A stretch of 64,000 bases of DNA, taken from assembly GCF_004962245.1 (NCBI RefSeq), contig NZ_SUHQ01000013.1, forward strand, positions 1 through 64,000. The letters run 5' to 3'. The notes under the pieces are model-generated. The model did no database searches, had not been told where the DNA came from, and saw nothing but the letters and a program-made list of their open reading frames with translations. Position numbers and translations under genes: made by a program. The stretch is from Mesorhizobium sp. (GTDB lineage: Bacteria > Pseudomonadota > Alphaproteobacteria > Rhizobiales > Rhizobiaceae). This document shows positions 34,251 through 44,750 of the stretch, one piece after another; positions within the stretch are counted from its first letter, which is position 1; each line of letters opens with the position of its first letter.

Positions 34251-34739
34251 TTACTGGTTTGGAACTTGCGGCGTTACTGGCAGGGTGACGCCGTTTGTGG
34301 CCGGTGGCGTGGTCGAGCCCGCCGCTGGCGGTGCAGCGGGAGCCGGCGCCGCGGCATCATCGCCGGAAGGCGGCGTTGGCGCCGTATTGCCGGAAGGCGG
34401 CGTCGGCGCCGTGTTGCCAGAAGGTGGCGTCGGCGTCGTGGTGCCAGGCAACTGGTCGAGCACGCCGCCGCTCGCGCCATTCGCCGCGGGCACACGATCG
34501 AGAATGTCGATCGGCTTTTCGCTGTAACGAGCGACGATCGACAACGTCAGCGAGGTGGCGAAGAACGCCGCAGCCAGGATCGCCGTCGCCCGCGTCAGCG
34601 CGTTGGCGGCACCGCGCGCTGTCATGAAGCCCGATCCGCCGCCGATGCCAAGGCCGCCGCCTTCAGAGCGCTGCAACAGCACCACGCCGACAAGAGCGAG
34701 CACGACCATGAGGTGGACGACGATCAGTATGGTTTCCAT
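34251..34739 (-). CDS. secG: Protein translocase subunit SecG with repeat tail
   Basis: A 162-residue SecG, the small subunit of the SecYEG channel. The family part is residues 1-75: two membrane helices (ILIVVHLMVVLALVGVVLLQ and an Ala-rich helix near 50-68) joined by the GGGLGIGGGSGFM loop. A long alanine/proline/threonine-rich cytosolic or periplasmic tail follows, containing three copies of the nine-residue unit SGNTAPTPP (last copy changed). SecG of E. coli has about 110 residues. It lies between tpiA and the transpeptidase gene on the minus strand. Confidence 0.93.
   Translation of the reverse strand: METILIVVHLMVVLALVGVVLLQRSEGGGLGIGGGSGFMTARGAANALTRATAILAAAFFATSLTLSIVARYSEKPIDILDRVPAANGASGGVLDQLPGTTTPTPPSGNTAPTPPSGNTAPTPPSGDDAAAPAPAAPPAAGSTTPPATNGVTLPVTPQVPNQ
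34363..34443. repeat. Three 27-bp tandem repeats inside secG
   Basis: Units begin at 34363, 34390 and 34417 with CCGGAAGGCGGCGT or a near variant (CCAGAAGGTGGCGT). They keep frame and encode the Pro/Thr repeat in the SecG tail. Copy number is likely to vary between strains. Confidence 0.85.
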
Positions 34740-34917
34740 AATTTATCCTGGCAAAGCCCTGCACGGCCGCAGATACGGCCGCTGATTTGGAGGCGGCTCA
34801 ATACAATGCTTTGACGGCATTTCCAAGCCCGTGGCCGGAAAATGGGAAGCGATGCGCCCTTTGCAACGATTTCCGCTTCGGCACAGTTCGTCCGAAGTCA
34901 CTGACGGGCTTCGGATT

Positions 34918-35685
34918 CTACGAGATATTTCGATAGGCTTCGGCAATGCCGAGAAAGTCTGCCGCCTTCAGGCTGGCACCGCCGACCAGCGCACCGTCGA
35001 CATTTTTCACGCCGAGCAATTCGACCGCGTTCGACGGCTTGACCGAGCCGCCATAGAGGATGCGCATCTTCGCTGCCGCGCTGCCAAGCTTTTCCGACAG
35101 TTTTTCGCGAATATGAGCATGCGCCTCAGCAACGTCGGCGGCGGTCGGCGTCAGTCCCGTGCCGATCGCCCATACCGGTTCGTAGGCGATGACGGTGTTC
35201 GACGCCGTGGCATTGGGCGGCACCGAGCCGGCGACCTGGCGCGACAGCACGTCGAGCGTAGCGCCCACCTCGCGTTCGGCTTTCGTCTCACCGATGCAGA
35301 TGATGGCCACCAGCCCGGCACGCCATGCGGCGGATGCCTTGGCCTGCACAATGGCGTCGTCCTCGTGGTGATCGGCGCGGCGTTCGGAATGACCGACGAT
35401 GACGTGGCTGGCGCCTGCATCTTTCAGCATCTCGGCCGAAATACAGCCGGTATGGGCGCCGCTCTCCTTGGCGTGGCAATCCTCGCCCCCTGCCCGCACC
35501 GGCGTGCGCGACAAAATCTCTGCGGCGTGCGCGAGCAGCGTCGCCGGAACGCAGACCAGCGCTTCGGTCTCCGCATCAAGGCCGCTCATGAAGCCGTTGC
35601 CGATCATCCTGAGTTCGTTGAGCGAGGCGCTGGTGCCGTTCATTTTCCAGTTGCCTGCGACCAATGGGCGGATTCCTGGCGTCAT
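34918..35685 (-). CDS. tpiA: Triosephosphate isomerase
   Basis: A 255-residue TIM barrel that interconverts dihydroxyacetone phosphate and glyceraldehyde-3-phosphate. Catalytic lysine is in GNWKMNG, the histidine in VIVGHSERR and the general base glutamate in [10 protein letters not shown]; the phosphate loop ends GGSVKPSNA. Length is standard. The start at 35685 ([14 protein letters not shown]) has GGAGAAG upstream. Divergent from the ppiD-trp operon. Confidence 0.97.
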   Translation of the reverse strand: MTPGIRPLVAGNWKMNGTSASLNELRMIGNGFMSGLDAETEALVCVPATLLAHAAEILSRTPVRAGGEDCHAKESGAHTGCISAEMLKDAGASHVIVGHSERRADHHEDDAIVQAKASAAWRAGLVAIICIGETKAEREVGATLDVLSRQVAGSVPPNATASNTVIAYEPVWAIGTGLTPTAADVAEAHAHIREKLSEKLGSAAAKMRILYGGSVKPSNAVELLGVKNVDGALVGGASLKAADFLGIAEAYRNIS

Positions 35686-35831
35686 GGGATTTGCTTCTCC
35701 GGGCAATATATTCGGCTGCGTCCTCACTACCAAACTCAGCCCACAAAGCAATCGACAGTGGCCCGGAAGGACGCTATTGCGCTTGTTTCAAACTCGGCGC
35801 ATGCGAAAATGCGCAAAAATCGGAAGTGATC

Positions 35832-37724
35832 ATGCTTGGTATCTTGAGAAGCGCGGCGGGGACCTGGGTCGCGAAGGCGCTGCTGATATTGTTGGTGTTG
35901 AGCTTCGCCGTCTGGGGCATTTCCGGGCAGCTGGTGGGTGGTTTCGCAGGCCACGATGCCGTTATCACGGCCGGAGGCACCAAAGTGTCGATCAACGAGT
36001 ATCGCCTCGCCTATGATCGCCAGATCAGCGTGATGTCGCAGCAATTCGGCCAGCGCATCAGCCGCGAGCAGGCGACGGCGCTCGGCCTCGACAACCAGGT
36101 GCTGGCGCAACTTGTGTCGGGTGCGGTCCTCGACGAGCAGGCCCGCAAACTCGGGCTTGGGCTGTCCAAGGACCGGCTGGCCCAACTCACCCATGAAGAC
36201 CCGGCGTTCAAAGGCCCCGGCGGCACCTTCGACAGGAGGACTTTCGAATACATACTGCAACAGGTCGGCATGCGGCCGGAAGACTATCTCAGGAATCGCG
36301 CCCAGGTGGCTGTACGTCAGCAGATCGTCGAGGCGGTTTCGGACGGACTCAAGGTTCCGGATACCTTCTTCAAGGCGGTCGCGCTCTATCGCGGCGAAGA
36401 CCGCACCATCGACTATCTGATCCTGCCGAAATCGCTGGTCGAGCCGATCGAAGCGCCATCCGACAGTGCGCTTTCGGCCTATTTCGAGGAAAACAAGAAG
36501 ACCTACGCGGCGCCCGAATACCGCAAATTCTCCTATGTCAAGCTCGAGCCGGAAGACATTCTGGATCTGAGCAGCGTGACCGACCAACAGGTCAGCGACG
36601 ACTACAACAAGAACAAGGGGCGTTACACCACGCCGGAAATGCGCACCATCGAACAGATCGTGTTCAAGACGCCTGATGCCGCGAAGGCCGCGCTCGGTTC
36701 GCTACAGACCGGTGCGACCTTCGACAAGATCGCCGCCGCCGAGGGCAAGACGCAAGCCGACATCTTGCTCGGCACCCTGGCCCGGGACAAGATCGCGGAC
36801 AAGGCGATGGCGGATGCGGCGTTTGCGCTCAACGTCAACGAAGTCAGCCCGGTCGTGCAAGGCGCCTTCGGTTCGGTGCTGCTGCGCGTCACCGACATCA
36901 AGCCCGAAGTGGTGAGGCCGCTGGCCGAGGTGTCCGCCGAGATCCGCAAAGACCTGGCGCTGGGCGAAGCAAGCCGCATTCTGCTGGACGTGCATGACAA
37001 CTACGAAGATATCCGCGCTTCGGGCAGCACGCTGACGCAAGCCGCCGAAAAACTGAAGCTGAAGGTCGTCACCATCGACGCGATCGATCGCACCGGCCAG
37101 AGGCCGGACGGCACCATCGTCAAGGACCTGCCGGAATCGCCGGAACTCATCAAGGCGGCGTTCGAGGCCGAACCCGGCACCGAGAATCCCGACCTCACCA
37201 CCGCCAACAGCGGCTTCGTGTTCTACGAGGTGGATTCGATCACGCCGGCCCGCGACCGCACGCTGGATGAAGTCCGCCAGAAGGTAGTGGCCGACTGGAC
37301 GGCGGCGGAAACGACCAAGCGGCTCGCCGCAAAAGCGGACGAACTCGAAAAACGTCTCGAGGCCGGCACCACGCTCGATGTGATCGCGAGCGAGCTCAAG
37401 CTCGAGAAGCAGACCAAGCGCGGCGTCAAGCGCGAGGCGGACGACGTCGATTTCGGCAAAGAAGGAGCCGCGGCGATGTTCGGCGAAGGTGAAGGCGGGA
37501 CCGGGCTGATCCCCTCGCCCACCGGCGACGGACAGATTCTGTTCAAGATCGCCGAAGTCTTCGAGCCTGCCGGAGCCGACGCCAGCTCGGTGCCGGACGA
37601 CGCGCAGAAGTCCTTTACCTCCGGCATGTCCGACGACCTGCTCGGCCAGTTGGTGGCTCAGTTGCAGACGCAATACGACGTTCGCATCGATCAGACCGCC
37701 ATTACCCAAGCCCTGACCAGATGA
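35832..37724 (+). CDS. PpiD-type membrane-anchored peptidyl-prolyl isomerase
   Basis: A 630-residue periplasmic chaperone/foldase. An N-terminal membrane anchor (residues 12-33, [19 protein letters not shown]) is followed by a SurA_N-like chaperone region (about 40-200) and a parvulin-type PPIase region (about 240-370, including [14 protein letters not shown]). Like PpiD it likely assists proteins leaving the Sec channel, close to SecYEG. Gene order ppiD-trpD-trpC-moaC-moeA-lexA is typical for Rhizobiales. GGAAG stands before the start and the stop overlaps trpD (ATGA). Confidence 0.9.
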   Translation: MLGILRSAAGTWVAKALLILLVLSFAVWGISGQLVGGFAGHDAVITAGGTKVSINEYRLAYDRQISVMSQQFGQRISREQATALGLDNQVLAQLVSGAVLDEQARKLGLGLSKDRLAQLTHEDPAFKGPGGTFDRRTFEYILQQVGMRPEDYLRNRAQVAVRQQIVEAVSDGLKVPDTFFKAVALYRGEDRTIDYLILPKSLVEPIEAPSDSALSAYFEENKKTYAAPEYRKFSYVKLEPEDILDLSSVTDQQVSDDYNKNKGRYTTPEMRTIEQIVFKTPDAAKAALGSLQTGATFDKIAAAEGKTQADILLGTLARDKIADKAMADAAFALNVNEVSPVVQGAFGSVLLRVTDIKPEVVRPLAEVSAEIRKDLALGEASRILLDVHDNYEDIRASGSTLTQAAEKLKLKVVTIDAIDRTGQRPDGTIVKDLPESPELIKAAFEAEPGTENPDLTTANSGFVFYEVDSITPARDRTLDEVRQKVVADWTAAETTKRLAAKADELEKRLEAGTTLDVIASELKLEKQTKRGVKREADDVDFGKEGAAAMFGEGEGGTGLIPSPTGDGQILFKIAEVFEPAGADASSVPDDAQKSFTSGMSDDLLGQLVAQLQTQYDVRIDQTAITQALTR

Positions 37725-38731
37725 GCGCGCTCAAGCCCCATATCGCCAAGGTCGCCGCCGGCACCGCCCTTTCCTTCGAGGAGGCGCGCGAAGCCTTCGA
37801 CATCATCATGTCGGGCGACGCGACACCCGGCCAGATCGGCGGCTTCCTGATGGCGCTGCGCGTGCGCGGCGAGACGGTGAGCGAGATTTCCGGCGCCGTC
37901 GCCACCATGCGCGCCAAGATGCTGCGTGTCGACGCGCCCGCTGGCGCCATCGACATCGTCGGCACCGGCGGCGACAATTCGCACAGTGTCAACATCTCGA
38001 CCGCATCCGCCTTCGTCATCGCCGCCTGCGGCGTGCCGGTGGCCAAGCACGGCAATCGCGGACTGTCCTCGCAGACCGGCGCCGCCGACGTGCTGACCGC
38101 GCTCGGCGTCAAGATCGATATCCCGCCGGAAACGATCGCCCGCTGCATCCACGACACAGGCGTCGGCTTCATGTTCGCACCAGCGCATCATCCGGCGATG
38201 AAGCATGTCGGCCCGACGCGGATCGAACTCGGCACCCGCACCATCTTCAACCTGCTCGGCCCGCTCTCCAATCCGGCCGGTGTCGTCAGGCAAATGGTCG
38301 GCGTGTTCTTGCCGGAATGGATCATGCCGGTGGCCGAGACGCTGAAGGCACTGGGCGCCGAACATGCCTGGGTCGCCCACGGCGACGGCTATGACGAAAT
38401 CACCACCACCGGCGAGACTGAGGTGGCAGAGCTGGTCGGCGGCGAGATCCGCAGCTTTACGCTAACCCCGGAAGCGGTCGGGCTGAAGCGTCATACCAAG
38501 GAGGAGTTGCGCGGCGGCGACGCTGCCTACAACGCCCAGGCGCTGCGCGACATGCTGGGCGGCGCTGCCGGCGCCTATCGCGACACAGTGCTGATGAACG
38601 CCGGCGCCGGACTGGTGGTGGCGGGCAAGGCGACGACGCTTGCCGACGGCGTGGCGACGGCGGCGCAAGCCATCGACAGCGGCCGCGCGCTGAAGGTGCT
38701 CGACCGGCTGGTCGAGATTTCGAACGGATAG
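37721..38731 (+). CDS. trpD: Anthranilate phosphoribosyltransferase
   Basis: A 336-residue enzyme for the second step of tryptophan synthesis: anthranilate + PRPP to phosphoribosylanthranilate. Seen: an N-terminal helical domain, the PRPP loop [15 protein letters not shown] near residue 80, [21 protein letters not shown] near 107 and [23 protein letters not shown] near 165. Length fits the family. It overlaps ppiD by four bases and precedes trpC by four bases. trpF, trpB and trpA are not in the window. Confidence 0.97.
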   Translation: MSALKPHIAKVAAGTALSFEEAREAFDIIMSGDATPGQIGGFLMALRVRGETVSEISGAVATMRAKMLRVDAPAGAIDIVGTGGDNSHSVNISTASAFVIAACGVPVAKHGNRGLSSQTGAADVLTALGVKIDIPPETIARCIHDTGVGFMFAPAHHPAMKHVGPTRIELGTRTIFNLLGPLSNPAGVVRQMVGVFLPEWIMPVAETLKALGAEHAWVAHGDGYDEITTTGETEVAELVGGEIRSFTLTPEAVGLKRHTKEELRGGDAAYNAQALRDMLGGAAGAYRDTVLMNAGAGLVVAGKATTLADGVATAAQAIDSGRALKVLDRLVEISNG

Positions 38732-38735
38732 AGCC

Positions 38736-39575
38736 GTGTCTGATATCCTGCGCAAGATCGAAGCCTACAAGCGCGACGAGATCGCGGCGGCGAAGGCGCG
38801 CGTGCCGCTTGCTGAGATCAAGGCGCGGGCGAAAGACGCCGATGCGCCGCGCGGCTTTCTCTCGGCCCTTGAAGCCAAGCGCAAATCCGGCAGTTTCGCG
38901 CTGATCGCCGAGATCAAGAAGGCGAGCCCATCCAAGGGCCTGATCCGCGCCGATTTCGATCCGCCGGCACTGGCCAAGGCCTATGCGGAAGGTGGTGCCG
39001 TCTGCCTTTCGGTGCTGACCGACGCGCCCTCCTTCCAGGGTGCGCCTGAATTCCTCACCAATGCGCGCAGCGCCGTGACATTGCCAGCTTTGCGCAAGGA
39101 TTTTCTGTTCGAGCCCTATCAGGTGTTCGAAGCCCGTGCGTGGGGCGCGGACGCCATCCTGATCATCATGGCGAGCGTGGATGACGCCGTGGCCAGGGAA
39201 CTCGAAGCGACGGCTTTCGATCTCGGCATGGACGCGCTGGTCGAGGTGCATGACCAGGCCGAGACGGAACGCGCGCTGAAACTGTCGTCGCGGCTGATCG
39301 GCATCAACAACCGCAACCTCCGGACATTCGAAACCAGCCTCGAGACCTCGGAGCGGCTGGCGGCGATGGTGCCGGCCGATCGCCTGCTGGTCAGCGAGAG
39401 CGGTATTTTCTCGCATGACGACTGCCGCAAGCTGGAAAAAAGCGGCATCGGGACCTTTCTCGTCGGCGAGAGCCTGATGCGGCAACAGGACGTGGCCGCG
39501 GCTACGCGCCTGCTTTTGACGGGCAAGGCGCCAGCCCGAAAATCGGAATCGATTTTCGGAGAGCATGATGCATAG
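38736..39575 (+). CDS. trpC: Indole-3-glycerol phosphate synthase
   Basis: A 279-residue TIM-barrel enzyme that closes the indole ring (CdRP to indole-3-glycerol phosphate). Active-site segments are [16 protein letters not shown] near residue 52, [26 protein letters not shown] near 110 and [13 protein letters not shown] near 185. Translation begins at GTG 38736. The last 10-12 residues ([12 protein letters not shown]) are encoded inside a palindromic repeat element that runs on into the gap, so the natural C-terminus may have been extended by repeat insertion. Confidence 0.96.
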   Translation: MSDILRKIEAYKRDEIAAAKARVPLAEIKARAKDADAPRGFLSALEAKRKSGSFALIAEIKKASPSKGLIRADFDPPALAKAYAEGGAVCLSVLTDAPSFQGAPEFLTNARSAVTLPALRKDFLFEPYQVFEARAWGADAILIIMASVDDAVARELEATAFDLGMDALVEVHDQAETERALKLSSRLIGINNRNLRTFETSLETSERLAAMVPADRLLVSESGIFSHDDCRKLEKSGIGTFLVGESLMRQQDVAAATRLLLTGKAPARKSESIFGEHDA

Positions 39576-39619
39576 ATTCAAAGCGTTAGAGCATACTTTG
39601 TACGTCCAATTGGACGTAC
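39538..39619. repeat. Rhizobial palindromic intergenic element
   Basis: It starts with the inverted repeat GAAAATCG-GAAT-CGATTTTC (39538-39557, inside the trpC 3' end), then AAAGCGTTAGAGCAT, and ends with the perfect 20-bp palindrome GTACGTCCAATTGGACGTAC (39600-39619). From memory, similar palindromic mosaics are scattered through Mesorhizobium-type genomes. Confidence 0.7.
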
Positions 39620-39641
39620 GTCGCTCTACGGTTGTCTGACG

Positions 39642-40139
39642 ATGGCGGCCTCTCTCACCCATCTTGGCGCACAGGGTGAAGCCAATATGGTCGATGTCGG
39701 TGACAAGGCGGAGACGACGCGCACGGCAGTCGCCGAGGGCTTTGTCTCGATGCTGCCAGAGACGCTCAAAATGATCCTCGACGGCGATGCCAAGAAGGGC
39801 GACGTGCTGGGTACGGCGCGCATAGCCGGCATCATGGCGGCCAAGAGGGCGCACGAGCTGATCCCGCTCTGCCATCCACTGCTGTTGACCAAGATATCCG
39901 TCGAGATCGAACCGGATGCGACGCTGCCCGGCCTGAGGGTCACGGCACTGGCCCGCGTCACCGGCAAGACCGGCGTCGAGATGGAGGCGCTGACCGCCGT
40001 CTCTGTCGCTTGCCTGACCGTCTACGATATGGCCAAGGCGGTCGACCGGGCGATGGTGATCTCCGGCATCAGGCTGGTGGAAAAGACCGGCGGCAAATCC
40101 GGTGACTACAAGGTGGGCGCCCAAGGAGCAGGCAAATAA
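39642..40139 (+). CDS. moaC: Cyclic pyranopterin monophosphate synthase
   Basis: A 165-residue molybdenum-cofactor enzyme that, after MoaA, forms cyclic pyranopterin monophosphate from a GTP derivative. Typical stretches are [46 protein letters not shown] (seen as [10 protein letters not shown] and PLCHPL) and [23 protein letters not shown]. Length matches E. coli MoaC. Its TAA shares one base with the moeA ATG, so the two are translationally coupled; no moaA is in the window. Confidence 0.96.
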   Translation: MAASLTHLGAQGEANMVDVGDKAETTRTAVAEGFVSMLPETLKMILDGDAKKGDVLGTARIAGIMAAKRAHELIPLCHPLLLTKISVEIEPDATLPGLRVTALARVTGKTGVEMEALTAVSVACLTVYDMAKAVDRAMVISGIRLVEKTGGKSGDYKVGAQGAGK

Positions 40140-41344
40140 TGGCGCTGCTTCCGGTCTCCGAAGCGCTCGAGCGCCTGCTTGAAGGTGCTGCGCCCTCGCA
40201 ATCCGAAAGCGTCGCCCTGATAGACGCCGCCGGCCGTGTGCTGGCGGAGCCGCTCATGGCGCTCCGCACCCAGCCGCCCTTCAACGCGTCCGCCATGGAC
40301 GGCTATGCCGCGCGGGCCGCGGATGTCGCGTCCGTACCCGCAAGACTTTCGGTGATCGGCATGGCGCCGGCCGGTCGCGGCTTCGCCGGGACGGTCGGTG
40401 AGAAGCAAGCCGTGCGCATCTTCACCGGCGCGCCGCTTCCCGCAGGCGCTGACACCATCGTCATCCAGGAGAATGTCCGCGACCTTGGCGGCGGCAGCAT
40501 CGAAGTGACCGCGTCGACGGTTGAAGGCCGCAACATCCGCCGCCTCGGGCTCGATTTCTCGAAGGGCGACGTTCTGCTGGAGAAAGGCCGCCTGCTCGAT
40601 CCGGTGGCCTTGTCACTAGCGGCGTCGGCCAACCATCCGCAGGTCAGCGTGGTGAAACGGCCGCTGGTCGCCATCATCGCTACCGGCGACGAATTGCTGC
40701 CGCCGGGCAGCGACCTTGGCCCCGACCAGATCATCTCGTCCAATGCCTATGGCGTCGCCGCCGCGGCCCGCTCGGTCGGCGCGCGTGCGCTCGATCTCGG
40801 CATCGCCGCAGACCGCAAGGAGGCGATCGCCGCGCTGGTGAAAAGAGCGATCGACGCAGGAGCCGACGTCATCGTCACGCTGGGCGGCGCCTCGGTCGGC
40901 GACCACGACCTCATCCATGACGTGCTGACCGGCGAAGGCATGACGCTCGATTTCTGGAAGGTCGCCATGCGGCCCGGCAAGCCGCTGATGTTCGGGCGGC
41001 TGGGCGACATCCGTTGCATCGGCCTGCCCGGCAATCCGGTGGCGAGCCTGGTCTGCACGCAGCTCTTTCTGAAGCCGCTGCTTGCGCAGCTCGGTGGCCG
41101 CGCCTACCGGCAGGACATGCGTCAGGCGCGGCTTGGCGCCGCCATGCCGGCCAACGATCTCAGGCAGGACTATGTACGCGCCGTGGTAAAGGAAGAGGCC
41201 GGCACGCTTAAGGCGACGCCGTTCGGCATCCAGGATTCCTCGATGCTCAGAGTGCTGGCCGACGCCAACGGGCTGATCGTGCGCGAGCCATTCGCTCCCC
41301 CAGCCGCGACAGGCGCCGCCTGCAGCGTGCTGATGCTACGCTGA
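40139..41344 (+). CDS. moeA: Molybdopterin molybdotransferase
   Basis: A 401-residue MoeA, which inserts molybdate into adenylylated molybdopterin. The N-terminal region has [17 protein letters not shown] near residue 43, domain III has the MoCF-type core [11 protein letters not shown] and [15 protein letters not shown] near 245, then [10 protein letters not shown] and [10 protein letters not shown] near 285. Length is usual. Immediately downstream is the lexA promoter. Confidence 0.95.
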   Translation: MALLPVSEALERLLEGAAPSQSESVALIDAAGRVLAEPLMALRTQPPFNASAMDGYAARAADVASVPARLSVIGMAPAGRGFAGTVGEKQAVRIFTGAPLPAGADTIVIQENVRDLGGGSIEVTASTVEGRNIRRLGLDFSKGDVLLEKGRLLDPVALSLAASANHPQVSVVKRPLVAIIATGDELLPPGSDLGPDQIISSNAYGVAAAARSVGARALDLGIAADRKEAIAALVKRAIDAGADVIVTLGGASVGDHDLIHDVLTGEGMTLDFWKVAMRPGKPLMFGRLGDIRCIGLPGNPVASLVCTQLFLKPLLAQLGGRAYRQDMRQARLGAAMPANDLRQDYVRAVVKEEAGTLKATPFGIQDSSMLRVLADANGLIVREPFAPPAATGAACSVLMLR

Positions 41345-41384
41345 ACAAAACGTCAACACATTCATTAAACTTTAAACGGTTGCA

Positions 41385-41425
41385 GAACACAACTGGAACA
41401 GATAGTGTTTGTTCTGGGTTTGTTT
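41385..41425 (+). promoter_or_regulatory. LexA operator (SOS box), with a second near-match
   Basis: GAAC-ACAACTG-GAAC (41385-41399) is the reverse complement of the alphaproteobacterial LexA consensus GTTC-N7-GTTC. A second near-copy, GTTC-TGGGTTT-GTTT, is at 41411-41425. Both lie within 65 bases of the lexA start, indicating autorepression. Confidence 0.85.
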
Positions 41426-41448
41426 TTCTGATTCTGTCGGGGGTCGCG

Positions 41449-42186
41449 ATGCTGACACGCAAACAACATGAACTGCTGATGTTCATCCACGAACGGCTGA
41501 AGGAAAGCGGCATTCCGCCCTCGTTCGACGAGATGAAGGAAGCGCTAGACCTCGCCTCCAAATCGGGAATCCATCGGCTGATCACAGCGCTGGAGGAGCG
41601 CGGCTTCATTCGCCGCCTGCCCAACCGCGCCCGCGCACTGGAGGTGCTGCGCCTGCCCGATTCGATCGCGCCCGGCCTCAATGCGGCGCGCAAATTCTCG
41701 CCAAGCGTCATTCAAGGCAGCCTTGGGCAGGGCAACCTCGGACGACAGATCAAACCGGCGCCTTCACGCATGCCTGCGGCCGGAAATGACGACGACGTCG
41801 TTGCCACCGTATCCATCCCGGTGATGGGCCGCATCGCTGCCGGCGTGCCGATCGATGCCATCCAGCACCAGACGCATTCGATCTCGGTGCCGCCGGACAT
41901 GATCATGGGCGGCGAGCATTATGCTTTGGAGGTCAAGGGCGATTCGATGATCGAGGCCGGCATTTTCGACGGCGACACGGTCATCATCCGCAACGCCGAC
42001 ACCGCGAACCCGGGCGAGATCATCGTGGCATTGGTCGACGAGGAGGAAGCGACGCTGAAGAGGTTCCGTCGCAAAGGCGCCTCGATCGCCTTGGAAGCCG
42101 CCAATCCGGCCTATGAGACGCGCATCTTCGGGCCGGACCGGGTCAAGGTACAAGGCAAGCTTGTCGGATTAATCCGGCGTTACTGA
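41449..42186 (+). CDS. lexA: SOS repressor LexA
   Basis: A 245-residue LexA. The N-terminal winged helix ([17 protein letters not shown], then [23 protein letters not shown]) binds GTTC-N7-GTTC sites; the C-terminal S24 peptidase domain holds the Ala-Gly cleavage site in MGRIAAGVP, the serine in GDSMIEAGI and the lysine in ATLKRFRR. RecA-stimulated self-cleavage lifts repression of DNA-repair genes. The start at 41449 is the conserved one. A variable linker of about 35 residues joins the domains. Its 3' end overlaps the convergent comEC gene by seven bases. Confidence 0.97.
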   Translation: MLTRKQHELLMFIHERLKESGIPPSFDEMKEALDLASKSGIHRLITALEERGFIRRLPNRARALEVLRLPDSIAPGLNAARKFSPSVIQGSLGQGNLGRQIKPAPSRMPAAGNDDDVVATVSIPVMGRIAAGVPIDAIQHQTHSISVPPDMIMGGEHYALEVKGDSMIEAGIFDGDTVIIRNADTANPGEIIVALVDEEEATLKRFRRKGASIALEAANPAYETRIFGPDRVKVQGKLVGLIRRY

Positions 42187-44648
42187 GCGGCGGCTTTTTT
42201 GGGTTTCTCGGCCTTACGGTATGGCGGCAGGCCCCTCGCCTCTCGAGAAAACTTTCGCTGCGCATGCCAGGGCCGGTACGGTTCTTCGACGGCGAAACGA
42301 ATTTTTGCGCGCGTCGTCGCCGATTGCGGATCGAAGAAGACGGCGGCACTGCCCATGCGAGCGAGTTGCCGTTTGGTCACGACGAGGACCAGCGGATTGC
42401 GGCAGGGATCGTAATAGGCTGTAGCATCGTCGATGACGATCAGATCCGCAAAGGCACAGGCTGGCCGCGCGGTTTTGCGGTCGTCGGCGAGCGCGACGAT
42501 CGCGCCGGATGGATGCCGGGCGAGGCACAGACCGGCAGTGCAGTAGAAAGGCGCGCCCAGCGGCAGGTCTGCCGGATCGGTGATGTCGAACTGCATATCC
42601 GTTTTGGCGAATGTCTCCGGCACGATGATCGTCTCGGCCTTCAGGGCGTGTTTCCAGTTGTCGATGGTAAATTCGTTCGGACGCGCCCGGTTGACGGCAA
42701 GCTCACCGCTGCCGATCGGCAGAGCGACCAGCCGCGCATTCTCCGAGATCAGCACGTCGGGCGTGGGTGTGTCGGAAATCGTCAGCAGGGCGGCAAGGGC
42801 GAAAGGAAGCGCCGCGAGCCGCAGCCAGGTCGTCGCCATGGTAGCGATGACAAGGGCGATCGTCGCCAGCAGGACCGACTGCATCGAAATCAGCCCGACC
42901 GCGTCGATGGGCGAGCGCTCCGAGATCCATCCGGACAGGACGATCATCGCTGTCAGCCCCTTGCCCATCACATAGAGGAAAGGCCCGTCGGCACCGAACG
43001 GCATCGCCAGGGCGCTGAGCACGGCGAAAGGCATGACCACCAGCGAGACGATCGGCATGATCGCCAGATTGGCGAACAGGCTGAGTGGCGAGACCCGCTG
43101 GAAATGCAATATGGCAAAAAGCGCCGTAGCGCTTCCCGCGATGATGGAGGTCATGGCCAGGCCGCCCATCGCCACCAGGAATTTTCGTGTGACGAAGCCA
43201 AGTGGCGATCGTCGCGGCGGTGGCGCGATGGCCCTGCCTGCGCGGTAGTCGGACCAGCCGGCATAGGCGCCGACGAGGGCAGCGGTCGCGGCGAAGGACA
43301 TCTGAAAACTCGGTCCGACAACCTCATGCGGCGACACGACGATGACGGCAATCGCCGAGATCGCCAGATTGCGCATGGTGAGCGCCGCCCGGTCGAACAG
43401 CACTGCGATCAGCATCACCGCCAGCATGATGAAGCTGCGCTCGGCCGCGACCACGACGCCCGAAATGATGAGATAGGCCGCAATCGAAAAAAGCGCGGCC
43501 GCGGCCGCATACTTCTTGACCGGCCGTCGCGAGGAGAAATGGGGAAACAGCGCGAAAGCGCCGCGCAGCAGCGCCATGACCGTGCCGGCGACCAGTGCCA
43601 TGTGCAGGCCGGAGATGGAGATGATGTGATAGATGCCGGTGCGCCGCATCGCCTCGTTGATCTCTTCGGGAATGCCGGCGCGCACGCCGACGATCAGCGC
43701 GGCGGCGATCTCGCCCTCGGCGCCGCCGATGCTGCCGCGAATATGGTCGGCGATGGTTTCGCGGGCATTTTCGATCGCTGAGGAAAGGCGCGCGGCAAGC
43801 GGTGCACCATTTGGCGACGCGCCATCCGGGGGAACAATTTTTGGAGTGCCAAGGAAAAAGCCGCTGGCGCCGATGCCGGCGAAATAGCTGTCGAAGGAGT
43901 AATCATAGCCGTCCGGCCGCACCGGACCGGTTGGTGGCAACAGCCTGACATAGCCGGTCACTTTCGATCCGGCGGTCGTGCCCGGCGGTATTTTCAGCGC
44001 CGATGCGCGGACCCGCTTCGGCATATAGCGCAGCGTTGGCCGGGCGGTCGAGATCACATCGATGGTCAGCCGGATGCGACCGTTTGCCATCCGGTCGAGG
44101 CTGACGACGCGGCCGGTCAGCCGCGTAGGGATTTCCGAGCCGAGCATCTGCGTTCCCGCGCGCCAGGTCTCGACCTTGGCGGCGAGCACGCCGAGCGCAC
44201 ACAGCAGCGTCACCACGAAGCACAGATGCGTTTTGCGCCATGAGCGCGAGACGGCCGCACACAATGCCGTGAGGACCACGACGGCGATGGGTTGCGAAAA
44301 GTCAGGTTCGCTCGCCAATGAAAAATAGAAGATCACCCCGCATGCCAGGAAAACCGGCACCAGCAGGAAGGCAACGCCACGGTCGATCTCCATGTCGGCT
44401 GCCAAGGCCACGCTGTTGCGGATACCGGACGGCGAGAGATGGCGAAGGTGCCCGCGCAGGCGAAAGGCAGGGCCGATCTTCAGGCTCGGGACCGTTGCAG
44501 GCCCCTCCGGCGGCAAGGGCCTGACATCGAGGCGTGGCAGCGAATCCGGCGCCGGTATGACAGGCACCGATGCGGCAAACAGCGACCGTTCGCTGACGCT
44601 GCTAACCGCGTCGTCGCTCTCGTCCGTACCGCGGCCTGGTCCAGCCAT
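42180..44648 (-). CDS. comEC: ComEC/Rec2-family DNA-uptake channel protein
   Basis: An 822-residue polytopic membrane protein. An N-terminal soluble stretch of about 85 residues precedes two helices, the DUF4131/OB-like domain (about 155-265), and the Competence domain with many helices (about 310-610; [24 protein letters not shown], seen as [12 protein letters not shown], is the family signature). The C-terminal part (about 640-800) is where a metallo-beta-lactamase-type nuclease lies in Bacillus ComEC, but the HxHxDH metal motif is missing here. It would pass single-stranded DNA through the inner membrane. Divergent from gltX. Confidence 0.9.
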   Translation of the reverse strand: MAGPGRGTDESDDAVSSVSERSLFAASVPVIPAPDSLPRLDVRPLPPEGPATVPSLKIGPAFRLRGHLRHLSPSGIRNSVALAADMEIDRGVAFLLVPVFLACGVIFYFSLASEPDFSQPIAVVVLTALCAAVSRSWRKTHLCFVVTLLCALGVLAAKVETWRAGTQMLGSEIPTRLTGRVVSLDRMANGRIRLTIDVISTARPTLRYMPKRVRASALKIPPGTTAGSKVTGYVRLLPPTGPVRPDGYDYSFDSYFAGIGASGFFLGTPKIVPPDGASPNGAPLAARLSSAIENARETIADHIRGSIGGAEGEIAAALIVGVRAGIPEEINEAMRRTGIYHIISISGLHMALVAGTVMALLRGAFALFPHFSSRRPVKKYAAAAALFSIAAYLIISGVVVAAERSFIMLAVMLIAVLFDRAALTMRNLAISAIAVIVVSPHEVVGPSFQMSFAATAALVGAYAGWSDYRAGRAIAPPPRRSPLGFVTRKFLVAMGGLAMTSIIAGSATALFAILHFQRVSPLSLFANLAIMPIVSLVVMPFAVLSALAMPFGADGPFLYVMGKGLTAMIVLSGWISERSPIDAVGLISMQSVLLATIALVIATMATTWLRLAALPFALAALLTISDTPTPDVLISENARLVALPIGSGELAVNRARPNEFTIDNWKHALKAETIIVPETFAKTDMQFDITDPADLPLGAPFYCTAGLCLARHPSGAIVALADDRKTARPACAFADLIVIDDATAYYDPCRNPLVLVVTKRQLARMGSAAVFFDPQSATTRAKIRFAVEEPYRPWHAQRKFSREARGLPPYRKAEKPKKAAAQ

Positions 44649-44750
44649 CGGGTCTGCCCCTTGCGCCCTTGACCTCCTATGCTACATGAACGCGCGACGC
44701 GCGAAAGTCCGCGCTACCACATCCGTTTCCTGCGCTTGCCTGAGAGTTCC

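Noticed and set aside
34363..34443. Regular 27-bp repeats considered as a small CRISPR array
   Set aside because: Units are contiguous without spacers, keep the secG frame and encode a Pro/Thr tail.
38457..40124. 555-residue minus-strand frame across trpD, trpC and moaC
   Set aside because: It runs across three firmly identified genes and a repeat element and contains no domain.
42264..43781. 505-residue plus-strand frame opposite comEC
   Set aside because: Arg/Asp/His-rich antisense of a membrane protein, no start signal or domain.
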